A stretch of 64,000 bases of DNA from Trebouxia sp. TZW2008 (taxonomy: Eukaryota > Chlorophyta > Trebouxiophyceae > Trebouxiales > Trebouxiaceae): contig BDIU01000256.1 of the NCBI GenBank assembly GCA_002118135.1, forward strand, positions 188,773 through 252,772, in the 5' to 3' direction. The stretch's first letter is position 1. Every line of letters starts with the position of its first letter. A program made the position numbers and the translations under genes. This document shows positions 11,501 through 22,900 of this stretch, piece after piece. Below the pieces are notes generated by a model. It was not told the origin of the DNA. It was given only the letters and a program-made list of their open reading frames with translations, and did not search any database.

Positions 11501-13769
11501 GCACCCCGTCTAGCTTTACTGCTGACACACACGGTAAAGCCTGATACAACTTGGCTTGTCTACTGCTGCCACATCCGTGTTAGCAGTAGGGCTACATGGG
11601 GGCGTAATACAATTGGGGCTTTCATACTTGCCACAAGAGTTTCCATGAGGAGAACAGAACCCGCACAATACAGGTTGAACGTAAAAGCACCATCTGTAGC
11701 TGCACTCACCTGTGTTTTGTTGATCAAACCCAAGTTCTCTAGAATGGCTACAGCGCTGCGCTCTGTGTTGAGTGTGTACATGTGCAGGCCAGGTGTGCCT
11801 GACTCCAGAATCCTTTTGCACATGCGAGTGCCAAGGTCAATGCCAAAGTTCTTGACTGCTTCGTCGTTGTCCTTGATGCCCTCAAGAGCCTTCTCAATGT
11901 CTTTGGGCACGTGGGTCTTGCAGAACCCTGTCATGCGCTTGAAGCCGCCATAAGTCATGATGGGCATGACACCTGAAACACCAATGCAGCTTGAGAACTC
12001 GATGCTGTGCTTGGAGTGCATGTATTGGCATAACATTGCTGAATTGCTCAATCCCACAGGCATCCAGCTGGACTCTCAGGGCGTTGAAAGGGTCTAGAAC
12101 GCTTGTAGCAGCATTACATTGCTGAGTCGCTGAAGCTCACATGCAGCTTGTCTGTCAAGCTTCTCAATGGCTTGACTCGATGGCTTGACTTGATGGCTTG
12201 ACAGAGGCACAACACTGTGCGACAGCTCAAGCACGCATGTTATCAGCCAAGCAACACAAGGTTGATGGTATCTTGTTGCAGGGCACTGACCTGGGATGAT
12301 GGGGCACTCAATACCCAGGGCTCTGCAGTCCTTTGTGAACTTGATGAACTTCTCCACATCATAGAAAAGCTGAGTGATGATGACTTGGGCACCAGCGTCG
12401 ATCTGCATGAAACAAACAGCCGACTCGCTGCCATCCAAACGTCTTTCGACACTGCCGCCTTGACATGCACCAGACTACTGTTGCATCAGCAATGACGTCT
12501 CATGGAGAAGGCGTTTACAAGACAGGCATTAGTTGCAGCTGCATGGTCAGAGCATGAGGCATACATTGTAACTCGAGCTGAACGACGCATAGCATGGCTT
12601 GCGATGAATGCTGTTCAGGGGAACAAGTTGCTGAGAGACGAGCACCTTCTTCTTCAAGTACTGAAGGTCATTCTGATAGGCTCGTTCCATCTCTTCTGCA
12701 TCATCTGTGATGACTTCTGGATGTGCTTCAGGATATCCTGCTACTGTGATACCAAAGTAGTCACCATAGTTGCTCCTACGCAGTCAGATGCAGACCATCA
12801 AGTCATGCACAATCATTTACACAGAACGAGTATTTGGCAATGAAATGTAGCTCCATGTACTCCAACCACTTGGTGAAGATGGTGTCAGCAGAGCAAGTTG
12901 GTGGCAGACAGCAGCATGTTGTCAGCTGGGTGCATGCATGCTTTGCAATAGTCTTGAGTTTGCTATTCACTGGCCCAAATGTTTGGCAAAGTCACAATAA
13001 GCAGCATGACTGCAAGCCTGATGCTGTATGGGTGTGCAATCACAAATCAGCTGACCTGATGTATTTGACTAAGTCCAACGCACATGCAAAACCTCCTTCA
13101 ACTGCCTCAAAGTTCTCCTGCCCCTTGGGTGGGTCCCCTCTCAAAGCCAGAATGTTTTGAATTCCAACCTCCTTGAGCTGCAGACAACATTTGCCATGTC
13201 CAATGCAAACAGCATGCCATGGATATCAAGAAGCTTCAGACATCAACATTTGGTTGCATACCTTATCTAGTGCGTCCCGCAACTTGTCCTGAGGCATGTT
13301 GGTGCACGTCAAATGCATCATTGTCTCAACACAAACCTGCCAACAGAACCAAGTCGAGTGAGGTGATTGATTCAAAAGTAGACCTGTGTGCCCAGTAATG
13401 TCTGCATCTCCAGGCGTTGCAGGTTGCTGTTGCTTGCCGCAGAGCACACGTTGACGCGTGACTAATTTGTGACGTACCATGTTCTGCATCTTGCCTGCGA
13501 TCTCCAGTGTCAGATCAGCTGTGGTGCCGCCGGCGCCCCAGGTGATATCACAGAATGTAGGATCGTGCGTTGCCATGCGGTCCATTCTGTCGAACAAGTT
13601 CTCTACTCCCTGCACGAGCAATCAGGCTCAGCACGGCTGCGCAGGGCTGTGAATTGTAGCTGCAGCCAAGACCGATGCAGACCTCCTCGGTTCTCGGAGG
13701 AAAGAACTCGAACGAAAAGAAAGTCTCGCCAGATTTTTGAGCTGCATTCATTTTATCGACGACTTTCAT
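5558..13769 (-). CDS. MTHFR: Methylenetetrahydrofolate reductase
   Basis: Flavoprotein that reduces 5,10-methylene-THF to 5-methyl-THF for methionine synthesis. Thirteen exons in coding order: 13769-13683, 13609-13478, 13336-13262, 13177-13056, 12775-12646, 12402-12291, 11972-11710, 10448-10312, 8690-8527, 8034-7860, 7355-7235, 6516-6424, 5812-5558. Lengths sum to 1,866 nt (621 aa, TAG stop), a normal eukaryotic MTHFR size. The catalytic half (about residues 1-307) has [38 protein letters not shown] and IITQLFYD. The eukaryotic regulatory half has [36 protein letters not shown] and [18 protein letters not shown] at 13769 is chosen because it just precedes the conserved FFSFEFFPP; a GTG 15 bases upstream is unlikely. 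Three exons (11, 12, 13) were placed by family order. Several introns contain decayed copies of neighbouring exons. The final ~30 residues after VLLGK are Ala/Gln-rich and less conserved. Confidence 0.93.
6440..6780 (-). repeat. Decayed copy of MTHFR exon 12
   Basis: On the minus strand the true exon (6516-6424) reads [20 protein letters not shown]. About 145 bp further upstream in gene order, at about 6662-6588, a diverged copy reads [20 protein letters not shown]. The similarity extends into the flank (TGCATTCACA and TCTGACTG words), and a third short trace lies near 6745-6765. The second copy lacks the [10 protein letters not shown] end and donor. Confidence 0.75.
7667..7945 (-). repeat. 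Duplicated 3' end and donor of MTHFR exon 10
   Basis: The block at about 7848-7945 (exon 10 end with its GTGAGT donor) is repeated at about 7667-7765 with roughly 80-85% identity by eye, including the donor on the minus strand. The repeat lies in the downstream intron. Confidence 0.75.
8611..9050 (-). repeat. Three copies of the MTHFR exon 9 start
   Basis: The exon 9 start and acceptor (about 8611-8695) has two diverged copies at about 8768-8855 and 8958-9050, both in the intron that precedes exon 9 in gene order. Shared words in order are GCTGCTGGTGTG, GCAGGGCTCTT or similar, and GCCCCAC. Both extra copies carry changes that break the NDYQFMRR reading. Confidence 0.7.
9309..9453. repeat. 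17-bp perfect inverted repeat in MTHFR intron
   Basis: CAGATGGCCTGCTGACA at 9309-9325 is the exact reverse complement of 9437-9453, separated by 111 bases. It sits in the long intron between MTHFR exons 8 and 9. Confidence 0.85.
9673..9738. repeat. 18-bp perfect inverted repeat (30-nt loop) in MTHFR intron
   Basis: ATGCAGCCCTTTGCCACT at 9673-9690 is exactly complementary to 9721-9738. A hairpin with an 18-bp stem is possible on either strand. It lies in the same MTHFR intron as the 9309-9453 repeat. Confidence 0.9.
10153..10365 (-). repeat. Duplicated 3' end of MTHFR exon 8
   Basis: The exon 8 end (about 10305-10360, reading [12 protein letters not shown] on the minus strand) is repeated at about 10153-10210, reading [12 protein letters not shown], including a GTACT-type donor. 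A neighbouring word, AGGGCACAACAGGGGCA, also occurs twice (about 9982 and 10285). Confidence 0.75.
10395..11215 (-). repeat. Array of copies of MTHFR exon 8 start in the upstream intron
   Basis: The acceptor and start of exon 8 (about 10395-10455: GCCTTGCGCCGCTCATTGGTGGGCT in part, then GGCAGTGACCGGCTCATCTGCA in part) recurs at about 10618-10685, 10985-11055 and 11165-11215, with a shorter trace near 10860-10885. The copies differ by substitutions and deletions and are spaced 170-370 bp apart. Confidence 0.8.
11331..11500. repeat. 85-bp near-perfect tandem duplication in MTHFR intron
   Basis: Positions 11331-11415 and 11416-11500 are adjacent copies differing at only a few bases. Each contains an (AATG)n run, so it looks like a very recent duplication in the intron between exons 7 and 8. 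Confidence 0.9.
12167..12204. repeat. 13-bp minisatellite, three units
   Basis: The unit ATGGCTTGACTCG or a close variant occurs three times in a row in the MTHFR intron between exons 6 and 7. Confidence 0.75.
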
Positions 13770-14294
13770 TTTGCAACTTTTCACAGCTCAGCAGGTAGGT
13801 CGGTCAAGGTAGAGCGTTTATCGATCACACGCACAAACAGAATATGTCAGCGCAGATGCAAAGCGAGCCTGGGCGGCACTTGCGCTACTAAACGACTCAA
13901 ATTTGCGAAGATTGCTGGGTCTGCATTCGCGGCCACGCTCAGCTTGTCCAGCTTGTTAGCTGCAAGTATCGATGTGGCCCGATGCAGCTCGCAAGCATCG
14001 TGGCTTCCGTATTCACGCTCTGCGGCTTTAGTCACAGCTCGAATCCTCACCTCGTTTTGGCCATCTTTCACCGTAGTGCCCCTGTATTACGTTCCGCAGC
14101 ATGCAGTTGACCAATTTTGACTTTCCTCGACTTCATTCTCCGGTCTTGCCGGACCTTTGTTGGACAGGGAGGTCCTGAACAGTGCGGAAAAAGCGTGTCA
14201 AAGACAGATCAGACCGTTGGTATAATAGTTGTGACACAGTGGTCTGAACTGTGAACATCCTGGTGCTGTTGTGAGTCCTCCCGGACATCCCTAC
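13770..14294. promoter_or_regulatory. Divergent intergenic region between MTHFR (-) and dynein (+)
   Basis: These 525 bp separate two divergently transcribed start codons and must hold both promoters and 5' UTRs unless there are noncoding upstream exons. A TATAATAG-like AT-rich patch lies near 14220-14228. I see no convincing motif beyond that. Confidence 0.5.
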
Positions 14295-17200
14295 ATGGTG
14301 AGTTATTAAGCCTCAGTACCGTGCGTCACCGTCATCACATCACTGACCACTTGTTCGTTTACCATGCCGAAGGCATTGTCACCACAATAACACTCATTTG
14401 CCGCAGTCGATCTTGTGGGAAGAAGCTGCCGCAGTAGGCCAGGTCCCAGCGCCTCGATCGGGGCACTCCTTCAGCACCGTCGGTGGGAGGCACTTCTTGT
14501 TCGGCGGTGCCGGACGGCATGAAGGTGACCGTGACGTCCACTTGCTTCACCTTAAAAAGAGCTTCAGAGTGATTCCTACCTAGAAAGACTGGAAATCTAG
14601 ACGCAAAGAAAATTGTGCAGACCAGGGATCATGCTCCTGCAGGCAAAGCAACATCCTTCAGTGACGTGCACATTTATGATGTTTCCAACCCAGACGAGAC
14701 AAAATGGTCACCGCTGAGAACAGAAAATGCTCCACCTTCCAGAGCGCGGCATACAGCTGTTGTGGTGAGTCATTTGTTGCTGTGCGCCTGGCAAGACCTC
14801 AGATTTCTCTTTGGACAAAGCTGCGACCTTCATGATATGCAAGGGTCTTGTCAATCAATGCTGACTTTGTTTGATTGTTGCTCTGCAGCTGGACCAGAAG
14901 CGCCTTTTGATCTTCGGTGGCATCAATCGCCGCACCAGATACAATGATGTCTGGATACTGAATGTTGCTGACAAGAAGTGGGAGCAGCCACAGATTGAGG
15001 GACCTTCCCCAGCTGCTCGTGCACACCACACTGCTACAAAATGTGGCAACAAGATCCTGGTCTTTGGGGGCTATGCAGGAAATGGCAGAGCCTTAGGAGA
15101 TCTCTGGATCTTGCACCTGTCAGATGACTTTGTGCCAGTGCGATGGGAGGAGGCCTTGCTGTCAGGCATCCCTCCCACTCCACGCTTTGACCACTGCGCA
15201 TTCATCTTCCCTGTCACACCCAACAGCTCCACCTTTGACAAGTACATGGTCATGGGAGGCAGGGATAACTCAGCCCAGTTCAGCGACAGCTACATGCTGG
15301 ACCTCAACAAAATGGCATGGGAGTCTGACGCCAAGCCGCCAGCTCTCACATATGAACTGTGCAACAACCTTTGTGATGACATAGAGAGTGTGCCATACCA
15401 CAAGGTGTTCACCTTTGGGGGCAAGCGGGGTGCTACAGACTTCCAAAATGTGGTTGAGGTCATGGACTGTGGCATGCAGTTCTGGCATCAGCCAGAAGTC
15501 CAGGGAGCGCCGCCATGCCCAAGGTCAGTCATTGCATTTGTGCACGCTACAGAGATCAGACCGTGCATGTGACCAGATAGAAAGAGGTCTTGATGCACAT
15601 GCACTGCTGTGTTGTCATTCACCATTTCCAACATTGCCTGCCATTGCAGCTTACATGTATGGTGCTTGTTGCTTGCAAATTTCCTGTGACAATGTGACCA
15701 GTGGACACGGGGTGTTGGTCTTTTGCTTTACAGTGAAGAGGCTTTGCCTTGCAGGGAGGACACTGCGTGGGTGTTTGACATCAAGACTTGCTGCCTGTAT
15801 CTTTTTGGCGGCTGGTCCAATCGCTGGCTTGGAGACACTTGGAGGGTCAATGTGGCCCCCATCATTGGCCCCCCGTATGCTTGCACAGCCGTAGAGCCAG
15901 ACATTGGGCCAGTCTTTGGCAATTCTGAAATCATTGTCAAGGGTCTCAGATTCACGTGAGTCAGTTTTCTCATCTGCAAAAGAAGTCCATACACACCACT
16001 CAGCTGCGCTCAAATATCACATTCCCAAAAATGCTTGCTTGAATGACCATCGGGAACAGGCTGCCACTGCTCAGTGATGTTGGAGCAGCATTGTGTCCAG
16101 GAACTCACAATAACATGCTGCTATTATGCAGGGATGGCAAGTGCCAAGTCAAGTTTGGCACAGGCAAGAGTGAGGTCATCCAGGATGCTGAATTTGTAGA
16201 CTCCACCACACTCAAGTAAGCACAAGTACCCGAAGATCGCTGTCCCTTCTACTTTCTTTTGGGGCATGAAATTGACATGGATCTAGTTGTGTGCTTGCAC
16301 AGCAGATCATTTGCAAGGGGTGCATATTCATCTGCCCTGATGTTGCAGCGATCTGATGATGACAATGATATCAGTGACATCAGCTCTTGTTCTCGCTCGC
16401 AGGGTGAAAACCCCCAACTACGAGCTGTATGGCGCAATGACTGTCGACATCCGCGTCAACATCAGTGGCGAGGGCTGGACTGTCAATAAGATTCAGTTCA
16501 CATACTTTGCCAACACATCAGCCAAGAACTGTCTGGCTTATGGGCCAGGGCTGCTTCCACAGGTGAGTGTTAGACACCTGTTGCGGCATTACAAGTGCCA
16601 TCCTGCCATTTTCTGCATGTTGACACTGATGCACTCAGCCTGTGCTGAAGCAAAGTAGACCTCAGCTTTTCTCTGTATAAGTCTTCAGTCTTTCAGTTGC
16701 TCTGAATGTATACAGTACAAATCGTCGCCGACAAGATCTGTAACACCTTGTTAATGTATCTGCATCTGTTTTTTGCACAGCATGGCAGGCAACACAAACC
16801 ATGAATGTGTGCAGGGTGAGGTATTTGGTGTTGAGATGCCATTCATCATTCAAGCCAAAGACACCTGCAACAACAAGCGCAGCAGCGGTGGTGACCTGTT
16901 CACTGTAAGTACCCTCTATCCGACATATACCTTCAGCTTGCATGAATGCAAAGTCACAATCAGAAAGAGTTTGTTGCTCAAATCTTTGCTGTCCACAGGG
17001 AAGCAAGTGCTGTCCTGTTGCTCATGCAAATTTCTGCGCGTAGAAGCATCAAGCGGATGCACATGTCTTGTCAACACCCTTATACCAGGAATCTCTAATG
17101 TATAACTCATATGCATAACATAACACATGGTGCAGGTGCGTGTTGTGGCAGCAGAAGGGGAGCTACAAGGCGGCAGCCGCATTGTGGATCTGCACAATGG

Positions 17201-19980
17201 GCTGTATGAGGTGTTCTACACAGCACCAGCCACTGGTGCATTCTTGGTGCACGTTGACTATGCAGATGCTGGCGTGAACCCAGTGCCTGTTGGCATTCGA
17301 GGCAGTCCTTTTGCCATTGAGTGCACTGACCCCTGGATCAAGTACAGGGTCCTGGGTGCATTGCCAGCCAGACGACAGGTATGTTGTCATCATCTTGCCT
17401 CATACAGACCGCTTTCCGCACGTATTGTGGATGTGTGGAGTCCATCCGTAGTTGCCTCAACTCAAAATTTGTACAAAAGCATCAAGGGTGCTGTATGCAT
17501 CGCTCTCTCTTGAGTGCTGTCATGCTGTCCATCTAGCATTGCAAGCAGATGTCCAGCCAGATGTCCAGCTTGCTTTGAGCACAAGCTGATCAGCTCACGA
17601 TCAAAAGTTCTGTCGACCTGCATGTTTTGCAGCAGGCCTGCGCATGAGTTATAGTTTTTGAATTAACGAAGCATGTACGTGTGCAGGGGCTAAGCACCTT
17701 CACCATATCTGATGATCTGGTTGTGTATGGAGGCGATAAGTCAGGTCTGGCAGTGTGCACAATGGCAGGGTCAGACTGGAAATGGACAAACCCTGCAATC
17801 ACAGGTATGCCAAACAGTAGCCCCTGCTTGCTGAGCTGACTCTGCCTACAATTCCTTCTTTCTGAACACAGAAGAACTACAAGGCTGTTTTCACAAGCTG
17901 ACCGTTCAATGCTGCAACTGCGCTAGTCATCTGTTTGTACTGAAGGCAAACAGTCTGCACGTCATCGTTGTCTCTGACGGAGCTTGCTCATGTGTCAACT
18001 CGCAGGCAAGGAACCAGTGTCCCGCAAGTTCCAGAGCCTTACAGCGTTTGGCAGTCAGATGGTCATGTTTGGTGGCCAGTCATTGGAAGACAATGCAGAC
18101 CTGAATGATTTGTTCTTTCTCAACAAGGTAAGCCGAACTTATATTGCTTGCCGCGTAAGCGAGACTCTGCTGGCGTGGCACTGACATGCACCCTTCTTCC
18201 ATCATGCCCTTTGCCCTGCCCTCTTGTCAAAGACAGTCTGGTGGGCAACTGCATGCAATTTGCATGCTTGCTTGCTCTGATTTCTTGCCCCCAGTATTGT
18301 ACAAGCGTCCGACAACCTCAGTTGGCAGTACAGACTAATGCACATGATCTGCAGACCTCTGACGGCTATTCCTGGACCACTCCAGACAATGTCACTGGCT
18401 ATATCAGAGCAGCCCAGCCAGACGGTCTTGCTGCGCTGCCAGTGGAGCGTAGCTCTCATGCAGCTGTTGGCATTGACACTGACCTGCTGGTGTTGGGTGG
18501 AGAGAGCAATGCTGAGCTTGTGCATGAGCTCTGCATGATTGACACTGAACAGCAGGTATGCATCATGCAGACTCAGGCAGAATGTAGATAGTCTGAATCA
18601 GTCAGACAGTAACCTTGCATTTTGCCCTTGCTTGTTGCTGCTCTTTGTTGGTGCAGCATTGCAGCATCAAGATGTGAAGGGCAGGACATGCCAACGTTGC
18701 CTCTGACAAGTCTGTGCATACAATCGTCAGCAGCACTGTAATTAAAAAAGCAATGATCAGACAGAAAGCTAGACAACTCTGCTGCTGCCATACAGGGTAA
18801 TCTGGCCTGGGTTGAGCCAATATTGAGCGGGCCAACGCCAGCAGCTCGCAAGGGAGCCAGTGCTGCCTGCGCCCAGAACCGCTTTGTGGTGATCTTTGGT
18901 GGCAAGGGTACTGATGCAGATGGCAAAGAGGCTTTCAAGGATGACATGCTGCTGTTGGAACTGGATGGCGGTCCTTCCACTATCAAAGTTTCATCCCTGG
19001 ACATCAAGGGACCTAAGCCACCAACGCGTATGTATGCAATGTTTCAGGTATACAAACAGTCTCAAATTGACTTCTCTTGCTGCTCCAGGCTGAGGCTGCA
19101 ATATGCCCAATTGGCAGAGCTGTACCCATACTTGGCTATTGTACAGACATACGCATGCCCTGCTGGTCTGGCTTCAGCCACACTTTCCCACCATGAAGCA
19201 GGCATGCTGTGTTCTCCAGCTTATGTGCATGCCCTATTTCTTAGCCACTTCTTGCTGTGGTCATTTGCATGGCTGCAAGCATATTTTTGCAGTCTACACT
19301 TTGCACAGCAAGCTGGCACTTCTTCAACAGCAAAGCGGAGATGTTGTTGGCTTGCAAAGCCTTGTTGTGCTTGATGCATACACCACAACAGCTTTATCAT
19401 TGCAGTGGTTGTGTTGTGTAAAGAGCAGCTCTGGAATCCTCTGGAGCTATCAGACATGCTTTGCTGCCAAATGCAGGAATGTGGAGCAGGCAAGCTGATG
19501 CTGTATGGTGGCATGGGCACTGATGGCAAACCACTCAATGATGCCTGGGTGTTGGACCTAGAGAAGCCTTCCTGGAGCCTCATCTACTGGGCCAGCTCAG
19601 ATCTTTGCCCGCCACAGGTACAGAACGTGCCCACCCACTCATACCTGCAACTTAACAAGTCTGCATTGCCTGACACAAACAGCAGAGCTGCCAGCCATTC
19701 AGCAATCAATAGACATGCAATAATCATGACTGCTCGCCCGGCGCTATGCATGCATTAACAAAACAGCAGCCAACTCCAAAGCAGGCTGCACAAAGCTAAT
19801 CATAGACAAGCATTATTGCCTGCAACATCAGTGCAATGGTAAGCTGTCCACTGACATCAAGCTGGTTTGCTGCAGGGTGCTGTTGCTACCTTGCATGGCA
19901 GCAAGCTGGTCTGCCTAAACTCAGCAGCAGGCAGCCCCAAGCTGGACCTGGCCATGTCACTAGATATCCAGGCAACTGCG
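14295..19980 (+). other. Dynein tail: Kelch - filamin Ig - Kelch region (exons 1-15)
   Basis: Exons 14295-14297, 14407-14524, 14643-14764, 14889-15523, 15755-15955, 16132-16215, 16403-16562, 16815-16904, 17136-17378, 17687-17804, 18006-18127, 18355-18555, 18796-19047, 19477-19617, 19876-19980 (residues 1-865). The first six Kelch-type glycine pairs are FGGAG, FGGIN, FGGYAG, MGGRD, FGGKRG and FGGWS. Then come an IPT/filamin-like part ([21 protein letters not shown]) and a filamin repeat ending in [14 protein letters not shown]. Five more Kelch pairs follow: YGGDK, FGGQS, LGGES, FGGKG and YGGMG. In Chlamydomonas this extension lies at the N terminus of the alpha chain. The two Kelch groups could together form propeller(s), which is inference. 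Confidence 0.9.
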
Positions 19981-22900
19981 GTGAGTTTTGATGGCCCCTG
20001 CCTTGTTTTCTACACAGCCTGTTTGACAAACAGGGCTGTCTGATGACAATCCTGTTGGAACACAAGCCTGCCAATTGCTTGATGTCCGCTGATGGCTTTG
20101 CACAAAAGCCAGCTTGTGCTTGGTCACTATTCAATGCTGAACCGCATCAGTGCAAGTTCTGCATAACAGCAAGCAGCAGGACTAAAGCAGGTGTAACTTG
20201 CCCTGCAGGAGCAGTATGGCTTTGCAGCAAAGATGCGCAACCAGGCAATAGAGCAGCTGAAGGCCCTTGAGACCTGGGTAGAGCGACAGGCCACTGGACT
20301 GGACATGGCTGCCAACCCTGAAAGCCTCAGGCAGAGCTTTGACAAGCTTCTCAAGGTGCGATGTACTTGTGACCTTGCTAGCTCAATCTGCATTGCAGCC
20401 TACGGCCTGTATATGATGTGTTCCACAGAAAGTTTGCTTGCATGGTGCCTGCTTGAGACTTCGGAAACAAAGGCATTGCGCGCCAGTGCACAACAGATGA
20501 CATATCCTGTGTTTTAACACCGAAACACAGACAGGGCGCCTCAGCAACTCAGGCTCAGAGATGTCCAGCGTGATCACAGTCTGTAATGTTTGCAGGTCAT
20601 GGACTCTCTGTACCAGGCAAGAGTGAAGAAGGGAGAGACAGACCTTCTCATTGATCAGCTGAAGGAGACACTGCATTACCTGACTGTACAGAACAAGGTA
20701 TGGATGTGGACTTCTGCTGGTCACCTTGCGACAGCTTTATTGTCATATGACATGCTGCGTATGCATCCTTTGGTTCTAAAGAACAAGGTTGTCAAGTATA
20801 TATCATCTGTTTGATGGTGTGCAGGTCAATATGCACAAGGCTGACAAAGAGCTCTCAGAGATTGCTGCTCGCTGGGAGGAAATCAAGAAGGGCACCTCAC
20901 AGGTATAATGAACTTGCTGACCGGTCTATAATTCAGCCAAGTTTAGTATTGTGCTTGCAAAAGTCTGCTCAGCTTGGGTCTGGGTTTCTAGTTGTCATTA
21001 TTCTCAAGATGTATGCCATTTGTAATCTGCATGTGTGCACAAATCATGGCAGATGTCACACTCGTTGCTCGCAGTCAACACCATTGCACAAGCTAGGTGA
21101 AATGCTAGCACACTGGTCTGACTTATGTGCAAGCATTCAGCCATTTACCACACTGCCTTCTGCAGGTCAAGAATGAAGTCCAGCCAATTCAAGAGGCTGA
21201 GGCAGCACGCATCAAGTCTGAGGTTGCCGTGTTCACCAAGCGGGTGGCAGACTATCAAAAGTCCTTCCGCACTCGTCCTTTCTACAGGTGCTTTTCAGGA
21301 ACAATGTTAGCTTGCATCTTCTGTTGACTTGTGAAGTTCAAAACTCTGCTTGTGCAGCACTGCCTGTTTGTGTTCAGCACAACATCAAGCAAACAGATGG
21401 CACCTGTCTTATGGCCAGACATGCTGCGCTGTTGACCTGAATGGCACATACATTGCTCAACTGTTGTGCATCTTGCAGGTACTCAACTGGAGCAGACAAA
21501 GCCTATCCTGAAATTGATCAGGCAGCCAAGGACTATGAGGACATGGCAGCTGAGCTGAACAAGCACACCCAGCTGTCCAACATGTTTGACTGCCCCGAGA
21601 CAGTTGGAACTGCTACAGAAGGTGTTGCAGCGATTAAGGGAGACCTCATCATGGTCAAGGATATTTGGGATGTTTCTTCCCTTGTGGAACAGCAGTTTCA
21701 GGTACAGAATCCATCATTTTGCCCTGCTTCAGATCCTGCTGAAGTGGTTTGCCGCTGTACACCCTACATGTATTTGGGGGCTGTGCTGCGCTTTAGTCAA
21801 GGTGCACCAGTCTTATGCTCTCCCTCCCTGTCCCTATCTCTTTGCAGCAGCAGAACTTGGTGACACCTGCCTGTCACATGCTTGTGCCGACCAGTGTGGT
21901 GTGTGTGTGTTGACTATGTGCTGGGTCTCTGCAGGTGTGGCGTCAGACTCTCTGGACAGACATCAAGACTGATGTCATGGAGGAGGGCACCAAGGCTTTT
22001 GTCAAGGAAGTCAAGGCACTGCCCAAGAACGTCAGGGATGAAGACTGCTTCAAGGTGAGAGGCAAAGCCACTGGTTGCTCAACATCTGAGCATCTTGTGC
22101 TCTGGATGGTCATGCTTATGCACAAATGCTTTTCCTTGTGGGCTCTCAGGTGCAGCTTTGACACAGTCTGTTCCACATCATTGTCCTTGGCAGCTGTGGA
22201 AGCTCTCGCAAAATGTTTCTGAGAAATGACTGAGACTACACAAATACAATGCAACTATAAGCAGACCATGCGACTGGTACAGTTGATGGCTGACAAGCTG
22301 TTGACCCTTGCAGGGCTTGGACTTGAGCGTCAAGAACTTCTTGACCAGTGTGCCTTTGGTGGCTGATCTTCGCAGCCCTGCCATGAGAGATCGCCACTGG
22401 ACACAGCTTATGACGACCACCAAGGTGAGTCATGATTGTGTTGGCGCGTAGACATTCTTTCATCATAGCTAAGTACATTCACCTCATCAGCAAAGTTGAT
22501 GGTCAGGTCCTGTCAATCAGCTGTACTGTGGACTCTTGGCCATTATGCAAAGTCCAATTACTTGTCTACCTGCAAAGCTGTCGGTGTTGCCAAGACAAGA
22601 AAGGAATTGCACATGTTGACTGACTGACAAAAGCAGGGTTCACAGTCGGCACAGCTTGTCGCAGCCATTGGCTTGGCAAAACTGTGTCTGAGACTGTGAG
22701 CAAGCATCAAAACCCAAGGCATCTTGAACAAGACATTGGCCCACAAGCTGGTGCAATAAGATCTGCATTGTGCAGGTGCAATTTGTGCTTGATGCCAACT
22801 TCAAGCTGGACGATCTGCTCAAGCTGGAGTTGCACAAATTCGCTGATGAGGTCGGTGAGATTGTTGACTGTGCCCAGAAGGAGGAGAAAATGGAGCAAGG

